Assembly (NCBI RefSeq): GCF_017873965.1
Contig: NZ_JAGGKT010000003.1
Location: forward strand, 221,040 to 285,039
Length of the DNA: 64,000 nucleotides
Direction: 5' to 3'
DNA from: Ammoniphilus resinae
GTDB lineage: Bacteria; Bacillota; Bacilli; Aneurinibacillales; RAOX-1
Shown here in pieces: positions 39,750 to 48,991 of this stretch. Numbering within the stretch: position 1 is the first letter of the stretch; each line of letters begins with the position of its first letter. Below the pieces are notes generated by a model. The model made no database searches and was not told the origin of the DNA. It saw only the letters and a list, made by a program, of their open reading frames with translations. The position numbers and the translations under genes were made by a program.

Positions 39750-40696
39750 TATTCTAAGTTTAACTTGTACATCCTTCCGCCATCGATTGCTCGAATCGAT
39801 GTTACACAGGTTTCATTGCTTGCAGAAATCATATCTTCAACTGCCTGCATGCGTGAATCCAGCATATCAATTTGCGATAAGGCCAATGCTTCAGGTAATT
39901 GGGGCAAGACTGGACTTCCATATTCCAGTTTGCCGTGGTGTGTTAAAACGAGATGCTGTAAAGCGGTAACGACGTCGTCTTGTGGTTGAATGTGGAATCG
40001 AAGGGCTGCTTCATGGATCCAATTGCTGATGATTGAAATATGTCCGAGAAGGTTTCCGCGCATTGTATACTCTGTAACAATCCCCTGTTCACCGCCTTCA
40101 AATTCCTCTACCTTGCAGAGATCGTGCAAGAGAATTCCTGATTTTAACAAATCTTGATTTAAAAAAGGACGTTGTTTGCATACGAAATCTGCAAGCTCCA
40201 ACATTCTTACCATATGGTAGGCAAGGCCACCGTAGTATGCATGGTGAACACTTTTTCCAGCAGGATATGACAAGAGCTGCTCCTTTACCCTTGAAACGCA
40301 AAACTCAACAATCTGTTTCATTTTTGCATGGCCAATGCTTGCTATGGTATTATCGATGATCGCTAATAAATCGACAGGTGGAACCGGTGCAGTTTTCACA
40401 AGGTCAGAAACTTGAACCCCATCTTCATCAGTTGCTAAGCGAATCTTTGAAACTTTAGCCTGAAGTTTTTCACGATAGAGGGAAACAGTTCCTTTAATCT
40501 TCACCACTAATCCAGCAAAGTACGTTTCTTTATCCATGTCAGAAATATCCCAGAACTTAAGCGGGATTTCCCCTGTTGTATCGGAGATCACCATATCTAG
40601 GTAATTTTTATTATCTGCTGTCTGTTTTACTGTAGCGTTCTTAATTAAATAAAATCCAAGAAATTCACAGCGATCTGCCATATCTTTTATGAGCAC
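39749..40696 (-). CDS. yhaM: 3'->5' exoribonuclease YhaM
   Basis: YhaM, 315 residues (B. subtilis 314): OB-fold nucleic-acid-binding domain (about 10-95) followed by an HD domain with HHAYYGGLAYHMVRM, LLHDLCKVEEF (the HD pair) and LTHHGKLEYGSP. It degrades RNA and single-stranded DNA from the 3-prime end using Mn2+. The GTG start at 40696 has GGGAGG about 10 nt upstream; the ATG 15 nt later has none. The gene is upstream of uppP on the same strand only by adjacency (uppP is transcribed toward it with a 33-nt gap), so co-transcription is possible. Confidence 0.9.
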   Translation of the reverse strand: MLIKDMADRCEFLGFYLIKNATVKQTADNKNYLDMVISDTTGEIPLKFWDISDMDKETYFAGLVVKIKGTVSLYREKLQAKVSKIRLATDEDGVQVSDLVKTAPVPPVDLLAIIDNTIASIGHAKMKQIVEFCVSRVKEQLLSYPAGKSVHHAYYGGLAYHMVRMLELADFVCKQRPFLNQDLLKSGILLHDLCKVEEFEGGEQGIVTEYTMRGNLLGHISIISNWIHEAALRFHIQPQDDVVTALQHLVLTHHGKLEYGSPVLPQLPEALALSQIDMLDSRMQAVEDMISASNETCVTSIRAIDGGRMYKLNLE

Positions 40697-40728
40697 TGTG
40701 ATTCAACCTCCCCCATGAATCTTTTTAT

Positions 40729-41526
40729 CTAACGAAGAAAAACCAAATAGAAAATAATAGCTAAGATAAACCGATAGTAAGCAAAAGGCGTTAATTTGAC
40801 TTTCTCCAAGATTTTCAAGAAGATCTTAATGGCAAACATAGCCACAATTAAAGCCGCGATAAAACCGGTTAAAAAGAGGGAAAGATCATCGATGGTAAGA
40901 AAATCCCTGCTTTTATATAAGTCAAGCGCACTAGCAGCAGCCATAATAGGAATAGCCATGATAAAAGTGAATTCGGCAGCCGCTTTATGGCTTGTCCCTA
41001 GTAAAAGTCCGCCAGCGATGGTAGCACCAGAACGCGAAAATCCAGGCCACAAAGCAAGACATTGAAATAGTCCGATACCGAAGGCTTGTTTATAGCTAAT
41101 GTCATCTATGGTCGGTGATACCGTTTGGGAATGGAATTTCTCTGCGAAAATCATGAAAATACCGCCAACGATCAACGATAGCACAACCGTGTATGGACCA
41201 AATAAGTAGGCTTTAATCAGGTCACGTGTGGCTAATCCAACAACCACAGCAGGGATCATGCCCAAAATAATATGTAGCAAATTCATCTGTGGTCTCCCCG
41301 TGCTATCTTTTCGCCAGTTAAGCATCGATAGGATTCGTCTCCAGAACAGAATGGCTACGGCACTAATGGAACCTAATTGAATGACAACCTCGAACGTTTT
41401 TGCCCGTTCATCAGTAAATCCGAGTAAATGTCCCGTGAGAATCATGTGTCCTGTAGACGAAACAGGCAGAAACTCCGTCAGCCCCTCAACAATCCCCATA
41501 ATAATTGCAATCCAAAATTGTTCCAT
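40729..41526 (-). CDS. uppP: Undecaprenyl-diphosphatase
   Basis: UppP/BacA, 265 residues with eight hydrophobic segments, dephosphorylates undecaprenyl pyrophosphate outside the membrane to recycle the cell-wall lipid carrier (EC 3.6.1.27) and gives bacitracin resistance. The two signature regions are [17 protein letters not shown] (glutamate-rich) and [17 protein letters not shown] (PGxSRSxxT). GGAGG precedes the ATG. It lies 33 nt upstream of yhaM on the same strand. Confidence 0.95.
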   Translation of the reverse strand: MEQFWIAIIMGIVEGLTEFLPVSSTGHMILTGHLLGFTDERAKTFEVVIQLGSISAVAILFWRRILSMLNWRKDSTGRPQMNLLHIILGMIPAVVVGLATRDLIKAYLFGPYTVVLSLIVGGIFMIFAEKFHSQTVSPTIDDISYKQAFGIGLFQCLALWPGFSRSGATIAGGLLLGTSHKAAAEFTFIMAIPIMAAASALDLYKSRDFLTIDDLSLFLTGFIAALIVAMFAIKIFLKILEKVKLTPFAYYRFILAIIFYLVFLR

Positions 41527-41669
41527 ACATATCCTCCATCAAGTGAAATAAACCATGTATTAGCTTAACATAAATTGTTACATGAGAAAATCGTTTCACC
41601 CGCCATATATTTCAATTCTTCAACGAATCCTTTTTATGTGGAAAAAAATACCAAATAGGAGGCAGAAAA

Positions 41670-42758
41670 TTGAAGCTAACCAAACTTCCCCTCTTTTATT
41701 GGCTGTTGGTTATTTTTTTGGTGGGATCCTTTGTTGTGATTCCTACCCCGGATGCGTGGGCAGAGAAGGGATCAGCATATGCTGTTCAGTGTATTGCGGA
41801 TCAAGAAGCTGTGGGTGAGGAAGGGGTTATCAATTACCACATTCTTTATCATCGTGTAGAAAATAAAAACAATACTCATTCTTGGATCAAGGTAAAAGTT
41901 CCAAAAGGGCTGGAAGTAATGAAGGAAGATATACAAGGTGGAAACTGGGATGAAAAAAATCGAGTAATCAAGTGGCAATTAGTGAATAACGAAAATAAGA
42001 ACAATAATGTTATTCATTTTAATCTTAAGGTTAAACAGGGAGTGCAGAAAGGATCTGTTCATGAACTAGGTTGTTTATTGGAAAGCAATGGGGTTGTAGT
42101 GGGAGAAATCCCAGCAGTAAGGGTTAAGATCGCTACGCAAATAGATCAACCGTTTTTCACAGGATTTCCAGACGGCCATTTCTATCCTGAGGCATACCTT
42201 ACAAGAGCGGAAGCTGCTGCAATCATCGCCCGAGTGAAAAACTTAAACCATGGGAAAGCCACTGTACACTACACAGATGTTCCAAAGGACCATTGGGGTT
42301 TTGATTACATTCATCAGGTGACACGAGCTGGTTTTATGAAAGGTTTTAGTGATGGCAGCTTCCATCCAAGTGAACGTATATCGAAAGCTGAGGTTGTGAC
42401 CATTTTGCTTCGGTTAAGAGGAGTTAAAGAACTTCCTTATGGGAAGGGACATTGGGCGAAAGAAAATTTGAATACAGCTAAGGCATTAAAGTGGATTAAG
42501 GAAATAGGAGGAATGGATGATTTGGACCGCCCAATCGTGCGTGCAGATGCTGCTAAGTTATTTGATACTGCTTTTTTTAGAGGTCCTCTCGAAGACGGAG
42601 AGATGATAGTGAAGCAGCATTTTCCTGATGTTCCACGAGACTATTGGGCTTTTCACTGGATTGAAGAAGCATCAAAAGAAGCCCATGAGGCCGTCTATAA
42701 AAATAAGGGAGTAGAAGAATTAATTCGTTATCTACCACATTTGACTAAGTCCTTCTAA
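41670..42758 (+). CDS. Surface protein with DUF11-like domain and SLH repeats
   Basis: Secreted protein of 362 residues: signal peptide ending at about AWA (residue 31), a DUF11-like/immunoglobulin-like domain (about 35-155; YHILYHRVENKNNTHSWIKV, WQLVNNENKNNN) and three SLH motifs (FFTGFPDGHFYPEAYLTRAE; DVPKDHWGFDYI; GFSDGSFHPSERISKAE; DVPRDYWAFHWIEEA). It should bind the secondary cell wall polymer. Start is TTG 41670 with AGGAGG six nt upstream. A perfect 14-bp hairpin without T run follows (42768-42798). Confidence 0.85.
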   Translation: MKLTKLPLFYWLLVIFLVGSFVVIPTPDAWAEKGSAYAVQCIADQEAVGEEGVINYHILYHRVENKNNTHSWIKVKVPKGLEVMKEDIQGGNWDEKNRVIKWQLVNNENKNNNVIHFNLKVKQGVQKGSVHELGCLLESNGVVVGEIPAVRVKIATQIDQPFFTGFPDGHFYPEAYLTRAEAAAIIARVKNLNHGKATVHYTDVPKDHWGFDYIHQVTRAGFMKGFSDGSFHPSERISKAEVVTILLRLRGVKELPYGKGHWAKENLNTAKALKWIKEIGGMDDLDRPIVRADAAKLFDTAFFRGPLEDGEMIVKQHFPDVPRDYWAFHWIEEASKEAHEAVYKNKGVEELIRYLPHLTKSF

Positions 42759-42767
42759 TGAAAGGAA

Positions 42768-42798
42768 AGGCCGACCTTATTGAAAATAAGGTCGGCCT
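42768..42798. other. Perfect 14-bp hairpin without T tract
   Basis: AGGCCGACCTTATT / AATAAGGTCGGCCT around a 3-nt loop. It is strong enough to be a terminator or RNA-stability element, but the T run is missing on both strands. Confidence 0.6.
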
Positions 42799-42847
42799 GC
42801 CATGTATAACAGGGGAGAATTTGGTGCATACTTGGTAGACACTGATG

Positions 42848-43036
42848 CTACCCAATTGTATCTTGCATTGCATCGGTATTCTGTAAGGCATGCTCCCAAC
42901 TTGGAAAGTAGAAAAGGGCGTTTCTCATCAGTTGGGGGTATGCAGATTTAATTTTCTTTTTACTCAAGGACTCACCGTTTTCCTGAATTTTTCTAATCTC
43001 CGTTAACACCTGATCTACACTCATGTCCGCTTCCAT
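42848..43036 (-). CDS. Small hypothetical protein, 62 residues
   Basis: Soluble protein with MSVDQVLTEIRKIQENGE, then LSKKKIKSAYPQLMRNALFY and FPSWEHALQN. The segment from GE-x-LSKKKIK to FPSWEHAL resembles a small helical repeat found in phage and DNA-processing proteins with a Y-P-x-L...FxSWExAL pattern; I know no function. AAAGGAGTGG precedes the ATG. Confidence 0.62.
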   Translation of the reverse strand: MEADMSVDQVLTEIRKIQENGESLSKKKIKSAYPQLMRNALFYFPSWEHALQNTDAMQDTIG

Positions 43037-43146
43037 TCTACCACTCCTTTAATGTCATTTTATAACTTTTACATTACCTACTATTCCCCTCGTGTTAGAA
43101 AATTAAAACAAATATTTGCAAGTTATGTCGAAAAATGAGTTTTTCC

Positions 43147-43644
43147 TTAATAGATCGGAAAAAACAAATGGACACAAAAAGCCACACCAAAGGTTAATGC
43201 CATGGTAAGGTGAAACTTTCTGCGGAAACCGGATGCTCTTCTTCTCCGCAGATAACCTGCAAACAAGGTAAAACAAAGGAAGCCGATACCAATCATTCCA
43301 CTAATCATTTTTGGGTGTGTAAGGTCCAAAGAAATATTTTGCAGCATGATTCCAGCATGTAAAAGTATGACGGCAGTACCAGTTACAGCAATTGGTATAT
43401 GCAGCTTCATCAATTTTCTCGACCATTTAGCCAACATAATTTTTATGTTTCGCTGGGGGGAGTGACGAATCACTAAAAAAATAAAATACATATTAATATT
43501 AATAATAAACAAGAGGATCCCAAGCTGGGCAAAAAGTTGCCCAGTAACAATGAGGGTGGAGTCATGTTCGGCAAAAAGCCAAATATAGAGGGCTGAAGCG
43601 AAAACAAACAGTGAATTTAAGCTGATCCAAATATAATAAGGCAT
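43147..43644 (-). CDS. Membrane protein with four-His di-heme pattern (ferric-reductase-like)
   Basis: Membrane protein of 165 residues with five hydrophobic segments. Two helices each hold a pair of His 14 residues apart: His82 and His96 (KLHIPIAVTGTAVILLHAG) and His145 and His159 (KFHLTMALTFGVAFCVHLF). This spacing is that of the b-type di-heme site of ferric-reductase/NOX transmembrane domains and cytochrome b561-like proteins. There is no flavin or NAD domain. A role in transmembrane electron transfer is inferred; I do not recognise the family. AAAGGAAAT precedes the ATG. Confidence 0.72.
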   Translation of the reverse strand: MPYYIWISLNSLFVFASALYIWLFAEHDSTLIVTGQLFAQLGILLFIININMYFIFLVIRHSPQRNIKIMLAKWSRKLMKLHIPIAVTGTAVILLHAGIMLQNISLDLTHPKMISGMIGIGFLCFTLFAGYLRRRRASGFRRKFHLTMALTFGVAFCVHLFFPIY

Positions 43645-43869
43645 AACATTTATTTCCTTTCAAAGACGTTTTTTCATTCACATTATACAAATAATACCAT
43701 TTATCCCCAAGTGATGGGGATTACATTTATTGTCAGATTATGCGCTTTCCCCGGGAATAAAAATAACACAACTTTCGTACAAAATTCTTATTCTTTGGTG
43801 TATGCCATTTTTATGCTATAATTCAAGAAAATCAAGTGAAGTTGTCGAAGAGAAGGGGGGTATTCCTAG

Positions 43870-44694
43870 ATGAGTGAACAAATTGATTTACAGAAAAAGG
43901 CGATGGACATGTTGCTTGCGACAAGCCGAACATTCTTTATTCCAATTAGTATTCTCACACCAGGGCTTAAGGAAGCTGTTGCATCCGCCTATTTATGCAT
44001 GAGAGCAATCGATGAAATAGAGGATCACCCCCAATTGCAATCTGAAGCAAAAATACATCTTTTGCGTTCTATGAGTCAAAATCTACAAAAACCGTTTGAT
44101 GAAACGGAATGGAGAAAAATAGCCGAACCATACCAAGAGAAGCTTCCAGAGGTAAGCCTCCAGATTGGGGATTGGATTAAACTCGCTCCATCGGCTGTTA
44201 CCCCAACGATTATGAACGCGACTGCAGCCATGTCCCAGGGGATGGCGAATTGGGTGGAAAAAGATTGGAGAATTCAAACCGAGGCTGATCTTGACGATTA
44301 TACATACTACGTAGCAGGACTAGTGGGGGTACTACTTTCTAACTTGTGGGTATGGTATGACGGTACGGAGACCGATCGGGAGTTGGCTGTTGGCTTTGGA
44401 AGAGGTCTACAGGCGGTTAATATTATTCGGAATCGTGAAGAAGATTTGGCACGAGGAGGAGTAGACTATTTCCCAGATGGGTGGGAAATGAATGACATGT
44501 TTTTATATGCAAGGCGTAACTTGGCCTTAGCAGATGCCTATTGTGAACAAATTCAACCAGGTCCGATCCTCAATTTCTGCAAGATTCCATTGGCTTTGGC
44601 CCATGGAACCCTAAAAGCTTTAGAATCGGGAGCAAGCAAGTTAAGCAGAGGAGAAGTCATGGAAATCGTTGGTCGAGTGGCTGAATCAAACTAA
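43870..44694 (+). CDS. Squalene/phytoene synthase homologue
   Basis: Trans-isoprenyl-diphosphate head-to-head synthase family, 274 residues, all-helical. The first Asp motif is intact (Asp48-EIE-Asp52); the second is NIIRNREED with Asn188 in place of the first Asp of the usual NxxRDxxED. Other landmarks: SRTFFIPISIL, YYVAGLVGVLLS and RGLQAVNI. B. subtilis YisP, a shortened relative, acts as a farnesyl diphosphate phosphatase rather than a synthase; the changed motif suggests this protein too may not condense two prenyl diphosphates. No carotenoid or hopanoid gene is adjacent. AAGGGGGG precedes the ATG. Confidence 0.83.
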   Translation: MSEQIDLQKKAMDMLLATSRTFFIPISILTPGLKEAVASAYLCMRAIDEIEDHPQLQSEAKIHLLRSMSQNLQKPFDETEWRKIAEPYQEKLPEVSLQIGDWIKLAPSAVTPTIMNATAAMSQGMANWVEKDWRIQTEADLDDYTYYVAGLVGVLLSNLWVWYDGTETDRELAVGFGRGLQAVNIIRNREEDLARGGVDYFPDGWEMNDMFLYARRNLALADAYCEQIQPGPILNFCKIPLALAHGTLKALESGASKLSRGEVMEIVGRVAESN

Positions 44695-44701
44695 TGGGAA
44701 G

Positions 44702-44741
44702 CGTACAAGTGGAATGGGTGATTCCGCGAGTACGTTTTTTT
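44702..44741 (+). terminator. Terminator of the squalene-synthase-like gene
   Basis: Nested stems CGTAC / GTACG and GGAAT / ATTCC, then seven T residues. Confidence 0.75.
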
Positions 44742-44918
44742 ATTTTGTCTTTTATCACCCCTTTTCCCTATTCCCACACTACAGATGTAACTTTTTGAAC
44801 ATTATGTGAACTTATATGTATGACTGAAACTTTATTGTTCTGATTGGCGTACACCATAAGGAGGGAAGAAATAGAGTCCTTTCGAAGAGCTGTTATAGTA
44901 TAGGAAAGGGGAATGCAT

Positions 44919-45047
44919 ATGTTTTTTGAATTAACCGAACGGAAGTGCAGAAGCTGTGGTGTCAAGTTAACCGAATTTGAAATAGAAGAAAAAGAAGAAC
45001 ATTGTATGGATTGTTTTACGGAAAAGCGAGAAAATAATCTGCAATGA
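44919..45047 (+). CDS. Small zinc-ribbon-like protein, 42 residues
   Basis: Frame with AAAGGGG seven nt before ATG 44919. The product MFFELTERKCRSCGVKLTEF continues to EHCMDCFTEKRENN, giving CxxC-x(n)-CxxC, a complete zinc ribbon. Too short to be an enzyme; similar stand-alone zinc ribbons are regulators or chaperone-like factors. A strong terminator follows. Confidence 0.7.
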   Translation: MFFELTERKCRSCGVKLTEFEIEEKEEHCMDCFTEKRENNLQ

Positions 45048-45094
45048 TTGATTTAGAAGTGGACTTTGAGTCCATCTAAAATGGATGCTTAGAG

Positions 45095-45119
45095 ACAGCC
45101 AATGGATTGGCTGTTTTTT
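45095..45119 (+). terminator. Terminator of the zinc-ribbon gene
   Basis: Stem ACAGCCAAT / ATTGGCTGT with a 2-nt loop core and TTTTTT. Confidence 0.85.
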
Positions 45120-45292
45120 CGTTTTGTACACAGAATCTTTTTGAAGTTGAAAGGGGGAATTTTTAAGAATAAATGCTACTAAACTTAAGAAATTCTTAAG
45201 GATTATCCTTGTGGGATCTTAAGAAATGAACTCTATAATAATCCCAAGGATAAAGAAACCACATGCTATACTAGGGAAAGGGGGTTGAGAAG

Positions 45293-45985
45293 ATGAATCC
45301 ATACTGTGTTTTAGTTGTTGATGATGATAAGGAAATAAGAGATGCGATAGAAATCTACTTAAAAAATGAAGGGCTTTCTATCGTTCAAGCGAAGGACGGA
45401 ATTGAAGCCATTGAAAAACTACATGAACATGATATCCATTTAATTATTCTAGATATTATGATGCCGCGCTTGGATGGAATCTCCACAACGTTCAAGATTC
45501 GTGAAAATAAAAACATACCTATCTTGATCCTTAGTGCCAAGAGCGAAGACACAGATAAGATTTTAGGATTGCAGGTTGGGGCGGACGATTATATTACCAA
45601 GCCTTTTAATCCTTTGGAATTAATTGCCCGTGTAAAATCACTGTTAAGAAGGTATGTCTCTTTAGGAACGTATGACGGAGTAGAGAGGGTCATTCAATTG
45701 AATGGCCTTACGTTGAATGAATCAGCTAAAGAAGTTACTGTACATGGCGAGGCAGTTAAACTGACTCCGATTGAATATAAAATTGTGGAATTATTGATGA
45801 AGAATGCCGGACGTGTATTTTCCATACACGAGATCTATGAGCGAGTTTGGAAAGAACCGGGTTATAATGCAGAAAATACGGTTGCCGTACATATCCGGAA
45901 AATTCGCGAAAAGATAGAAATAGATCCGAAAAATCCTAGATATTTAAAGGTGGTTTGGGGAATTGGCTACAAAATGGAAAAATAA
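45293..45985 (+). CDS. OmpR-family response regulator
   Basis: Response regulator of 230 residues: receiver domain with acidic pocket VVDDDK, phospho-acceptor Asp54 in ILDIMMPRLDG, and Lys in YITKPFNPLEL; winged-helix domain from about 135 with LTPIEYKIVELLMKNAGRVFS and VAVHIRKIREKIE. It overlaps the kinase gene by 23 nt. Subfamily appearance is VanR-like. Targets are unknown; a wall or membrane stress role would fit this group. Confidence 0.92.
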   Translation: MNPYCVLVVDDDKEIRDAIEIYLKNEGLSIVQAKDGIEAIEKLHEHDIHLIILDIMMPRLDGISTTFKIRENKNIPILILSAKSEDTDKILGLQVGADDYITKPFNPLELIARVKSLLRRYVSLGTYDGVERVIQLNGLTLNESAKEVTVHGEAVKLTPIEYKIVELLMKNAGRVFSIHEIYERVWKEPGYNAENTVAVHIRKIREKIEIDPKNPRYLKVVWGIGYKMEK

Positions 45986-48140
45986 ATTAATCATCCTAGC
46001 GTGGCTTCTGTTGTTCACATACGGACTAAGTAGCATAATGACGGGAGTATTACACGGAAGCGAATATATAAATAAAAATTATTTTCAAACAAACCAGTTT
46101 ACTTCTCAACTGGATCAATTTATTGACCAATTAAGCCGCTTTGAATTGGATCGTGTCAGTTTGGAAGAGGCTAAAAAGTTGATCACCGTCAGCCAAGAAG
46201 AAATTGAGGAACATCGTTACCGTTATGGGGATTTGCCCGAACAAATTGCTAATATCAATGGGCAATATGAGTTGAAGATCCATGAAGCAGAGCAAAAGGA
46301 AGTAAGGGATGCGATTATTTCTGAACGCGATCGCAAAATAGAAGATATCACGCAAAACTTCAAAAGTGATGAACACGTACGGAAGAAGATCATCAAAGAG
46401 AAAGAACAAAAACTAGAGGAATACTATCATCAAATAGAGCAAGACCGGGCAGAATTTGTCAAATCAAAAAGTGTTTTTCAATATCGCTTAACAAACACAG
46501 AAACGGGACAGACATTTACAAATGTCACTAAAGATACGGAAAAAATTGACCTGAAAGATATGCTGTTTATCCGCCAATATCCTTCACCATCAAGCGATTA
46601 CCTAAGGACGGATGGGATGAGTGATGAATTAAATCAGCTACTTTCTACGAGAAATGGAGGTATTTATGAAGGGCAAGTTGCCATTTCAAAGGATTCTGTT
46701 TTAGTAAAATCTGTTTTGCCAGATTATTATCAGTTTGAAAAGAGGCAACGAACCTTTTACATCCTTGTTATAAGTGGACTCATTGCCTTTTTGCTCAGCT
46801 TATACGCTTTGAAAAAGATGCCGGTTCTTTCACCCTTGGCACCTGAAAGCTGGCAATTGAAATATAATCGAGTCCCTATTGACCTGGCAGCCGCGATCTT
46901 CGCCTTCTGTGGACTTATTACTCTTTTCCTGCTCATGAAAAATTATCCGCTTTACCTGTTGGAATATTCTTATGAGCTCACTTTGAGGGTAGTAAAAAAT
47001 ACAATAATTACATCCTTGTTCGTTGCGCTCTTATTTAGTCAAGGACAATTCCTGATAAAAAGAATGTCGAATAAAGAATCCCTAAAGGTTGAATGGGTAA
47101 ATAGCCTTGTTTATAGAGCCAATGAAATGCTAAAGGAAGCGTTTCTTCATCGGCACATTGGTACACAGGTCGTGCTCCTTCTAGGGATTGCCTTTGCACT
47201 TGGCGCTGGGATGATCATCACGTTGATACAACCTGTATTTATTTTGCTTTATGGCCCTATTACTCTTTTCATTGGCATCCCTGTTTTGGTCATCATGATA
47301 AAACGGGCAGGATACTTTAATCGTATTGTAATGAACACGGGGGAGTTAGTACAGGGAAAAAACGTAATTGATCTACCCGTTGTGGGAAAATCCTTGTTTG
47401 CAACACTTGCTGGACACATTAATGCTTTAAAACAAGGAGTAAAATCCTCCCAACGTGAACAGGCAAAAAGCGAACGATTGAAAACAGAACTGATTACGAA
47501 TGTCAGTCATGATTTGCGTACACCATTGACTTCCATCATTTCCTACACTGAACTGTTGAAAAAGCAGGATCTTACCGAGGAAGAACGAAATAGCTATGTC
47601 CAAATCATTGACCGCAAGTCCAAACGTTTAAAGGTATTGATCGAGGATTTATTTGAGGCGTCCAAAATGGCGAGTGGAAATATTGACCTTGCCCCGGAAA
47701 AAGTTGACCTTGTTCAGCTTTTACAACAGGCACTTGCCGAATACAATGAACAAATCCAACAATCGAGCCTGCAATTTCGTGTCGCGACCCCAGATTTCCC
47801 CGTATACGCAGTTGTCGATGGTCAGAAGATGTGGCGTGTTTTTGAAAACCTAATTGGTAACATTCTTAAATATGCACTAGAGAATACAAGAGTCTATATT
47901 TCTCTCATTGAGGATATGGATAGGATTGTAATCACTTTTAAAAATGTGACTAAATATGAACTTGGTGATAACATTGACGAAATGTTTGAACGATTTAAGC
48001 GCGGTGACACGTCGCGGCATACAGAAGGATCCGGACTCGGTTTGGCGATTGCCAAATCAATCATTGATTTACATGGAGGAATTCTAGATTTAGAGGTCGA
48101 CGGGGATTTATTTAAAGCAACTGTACAAATAAAACGGTAA
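45963..48140 (+). CDS. Large multi-TM sensor histidine kinase
   Basis: Sensor kinase of 725 residues. TM1 (about 8-28), an extracellular region of about 230 residues with a charged coiled coil (about 90-165), then five or six further membrane segments (265-450), a HisKA domain (NVSHDLRTPLTSI, His516) and a HATPase domain with NLIGNILKYALE and EGSGLGLAIAKS. The usual G1 box (DxGxG) is replaced by a FKNVTKYEL-type stretch, as in a known subgroup of Gram-positive kinases with MFERFKRGD. Start is TTG 45963 inside the regulator gene with AGGTGG 8 nt upstream. Confidence 0.9.
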   Translation: MATKWKNKLIILAWLLLFTYGLSSIMTGVLHGSEYINKNYFQTNQFTSQLDQFIDQLSRFELDRVSLEEAKKLITVSQEEIEEHRYRYGDLPEQIANINGQYELKIHEAEQKEVRDAIISERDRKIEDITQNFKSDEHVRKKIIKEKEQKLEEYYHQIEQDRAEFVKSKSVFQYRLTNTETGQTFTNVTKDTEKIDLKDMLFIRQYPSPSSDYLRTDGMSDELNQLLSTRNGGIYEGQVAISKDSVLVKSVLPDYYQFEKRQRTFYILVISGLIAFLLSLYALKKMPVLSPLAPESWQLKYNRVPIDLAAAIFAFCGLITLFLLMKNYPLYLLEYSYELTLRVVKNTIITSLFVALLFSQGQFLIKRMSNKESLKVEWVNSLVYRANEMLKEAFLHRHIGTQVVLLLGIAFALGAGMIITLIQPVFILLYGPITLFIGIPVLVIMIKRAGYFNRIVMNTGELVQGKNVIDLPVVGKSLFATLAGHINALKQGVKSSQREQAKSERLKTELITNVSHDLRTPLTSIISYTELLKKQDLTEEERNSYVQIIDRKSKRLKVLIEDLFEASKMASGNIDLAPEKVDLVQLLQQALAEYNEQIQQSSLQFRVATPDFPVYAVVDGQKMWRVFENLIGNILKYALENTRVYISLIEDMDRIVITFKNVTKYELGDNIDEMFERFKRGDTSRHTEGSGLGLAIAKSIIDLHGGILDLEVDGDLFKATVQIKR

Positions 48141-48217
48141 AAAATGTTCTTTAATTTGCTTAAGAAAAATGATATAATTAAATAAATTAAAATTTAATAT
48201 CTTTTAATGAAATTTGG

Positions 48218-48245
48218 AGGAGCCTGTCACACAAGGCTCCTTTTT
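48218..48245 (+). terminator. Leader terminator/attenuator ahead of the sigma-factor gene
   Basis: Stem AGGAGCCT / AGGCTCCT and T run, then a second T7. It follows a -10-like TATAAT (48173-48178). The core TTTGGAGGAGCCTGTCAC resembles the leader at 9620. Confidence 0.75.
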
Positions 48246-48282
48246 GCGTTTTTTTAGGAACCGGGTACAGGAGGACGTGCTC

Positions 48283-48855
48283 TTGAAACTTTTAGATACA
48301 TTTTGGAAAGGGGATCGGAAACGGAATACGTTACTTGACGATATAAATGATTTTTACCAGAAAAATAATCGAATGGTTTATGCTTATTTTTTGAAAGTGA
48401 CGGGTTCTCAGGAAGAGAGCGAAGAATTGACACAAGAAACCTTCTATCAGGCAGTAAAATCTGTTCATCAATTTAAACAACAATCTTCCCTAAAAACATG
48501 GCTATTACAAATTGCAAGGAATGTGTACCGCAATAATGTACGTTCATGGGCGAGAGATCAAAAACTATTTTCGGTCTCTGAAGACATCGAAATGCATGGT
48601 GACGATACGCATAATCCCCTTCGTATTTCCTTGCACAATCAATCAAAAAACGAAATCCGCAGCATTTTTCAAAAACTTCCGGATGATTACCGCGATGTCC
48701 TTATTTTTAAAGAGATAGAAGGTCTGACACATGAGGAGATTTCGCGTATTTTAGGAAAAACCCCCCAATCCACAAAAGTTCTTTTATACCGAGCGAAACA
48801 AAAGTTTAAACAATTATATGAAAAAGAGGTTGTACGTTATGAGGATACGATATGA
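48283..48855 (+). CDS. ECF-type RNA polymerase sigma factor
   Basis: Sigma-70-family protein of 190 residues with region 2 (VYAYFLKVTGSQEESEELTQETFYQAVKS) and region 4 (LPDDYRDVLIFKEIEGLTHE, ISRILGKTPQSTKVLLYRAK). No anti-sigma gene follows; instead a REP-like element and a 49-residue membrane protein come next. TTG 48283 with AGGAGG eight nt upstream is favoured over GTG 48277. The leader hairpin upstream suggests transcriptional attenuation. Confidence 0.88.
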   Translation: MKLLDTFWKGDRKRNTLLDDINDFYQKNNRMVYAYFLKVTGSQEESEELTQETFYQAVKSVHQFKQQSSLKTWLLQIARNVYRNNVRSWARDQKLFSVSEDIEMHGDDTHNPLRISLHNQSKNEIRSIFQKLPDDYRDVLIFKEIEGLTHEEISRILGKTPQSTKVLLYRAKQKFKQLYEKEVVRYEDTI

Positions 48856-48868
48856 TACCATTTGGTAA

Positions 48869-48964
48869 GAGGGGTCTGACCCCAATCGGAATTTGTTGAA
48901 TTCTAGTTTGAAGAGACTTTTATAGTTGAAATCAGACAAATTTCGGCTGGGGTCCGATCCCTTT
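48869..48964. repeat. REP-like inverted repeat, copy 1
   Basis: Imperfect 28-nt arms (48869-48895 and 48937-48964) related to GGGGTCTGACC-CCA-TCGGAATTTG, around a 41-nt centre. The 5-prime arm contains the palindrome GGGGTC-T-GACCCC. A related element lies at 50296. Confidence 0.65.
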
Positions 48965-48991
48965 GAAATAATATTTAACGGAGGAACATTC

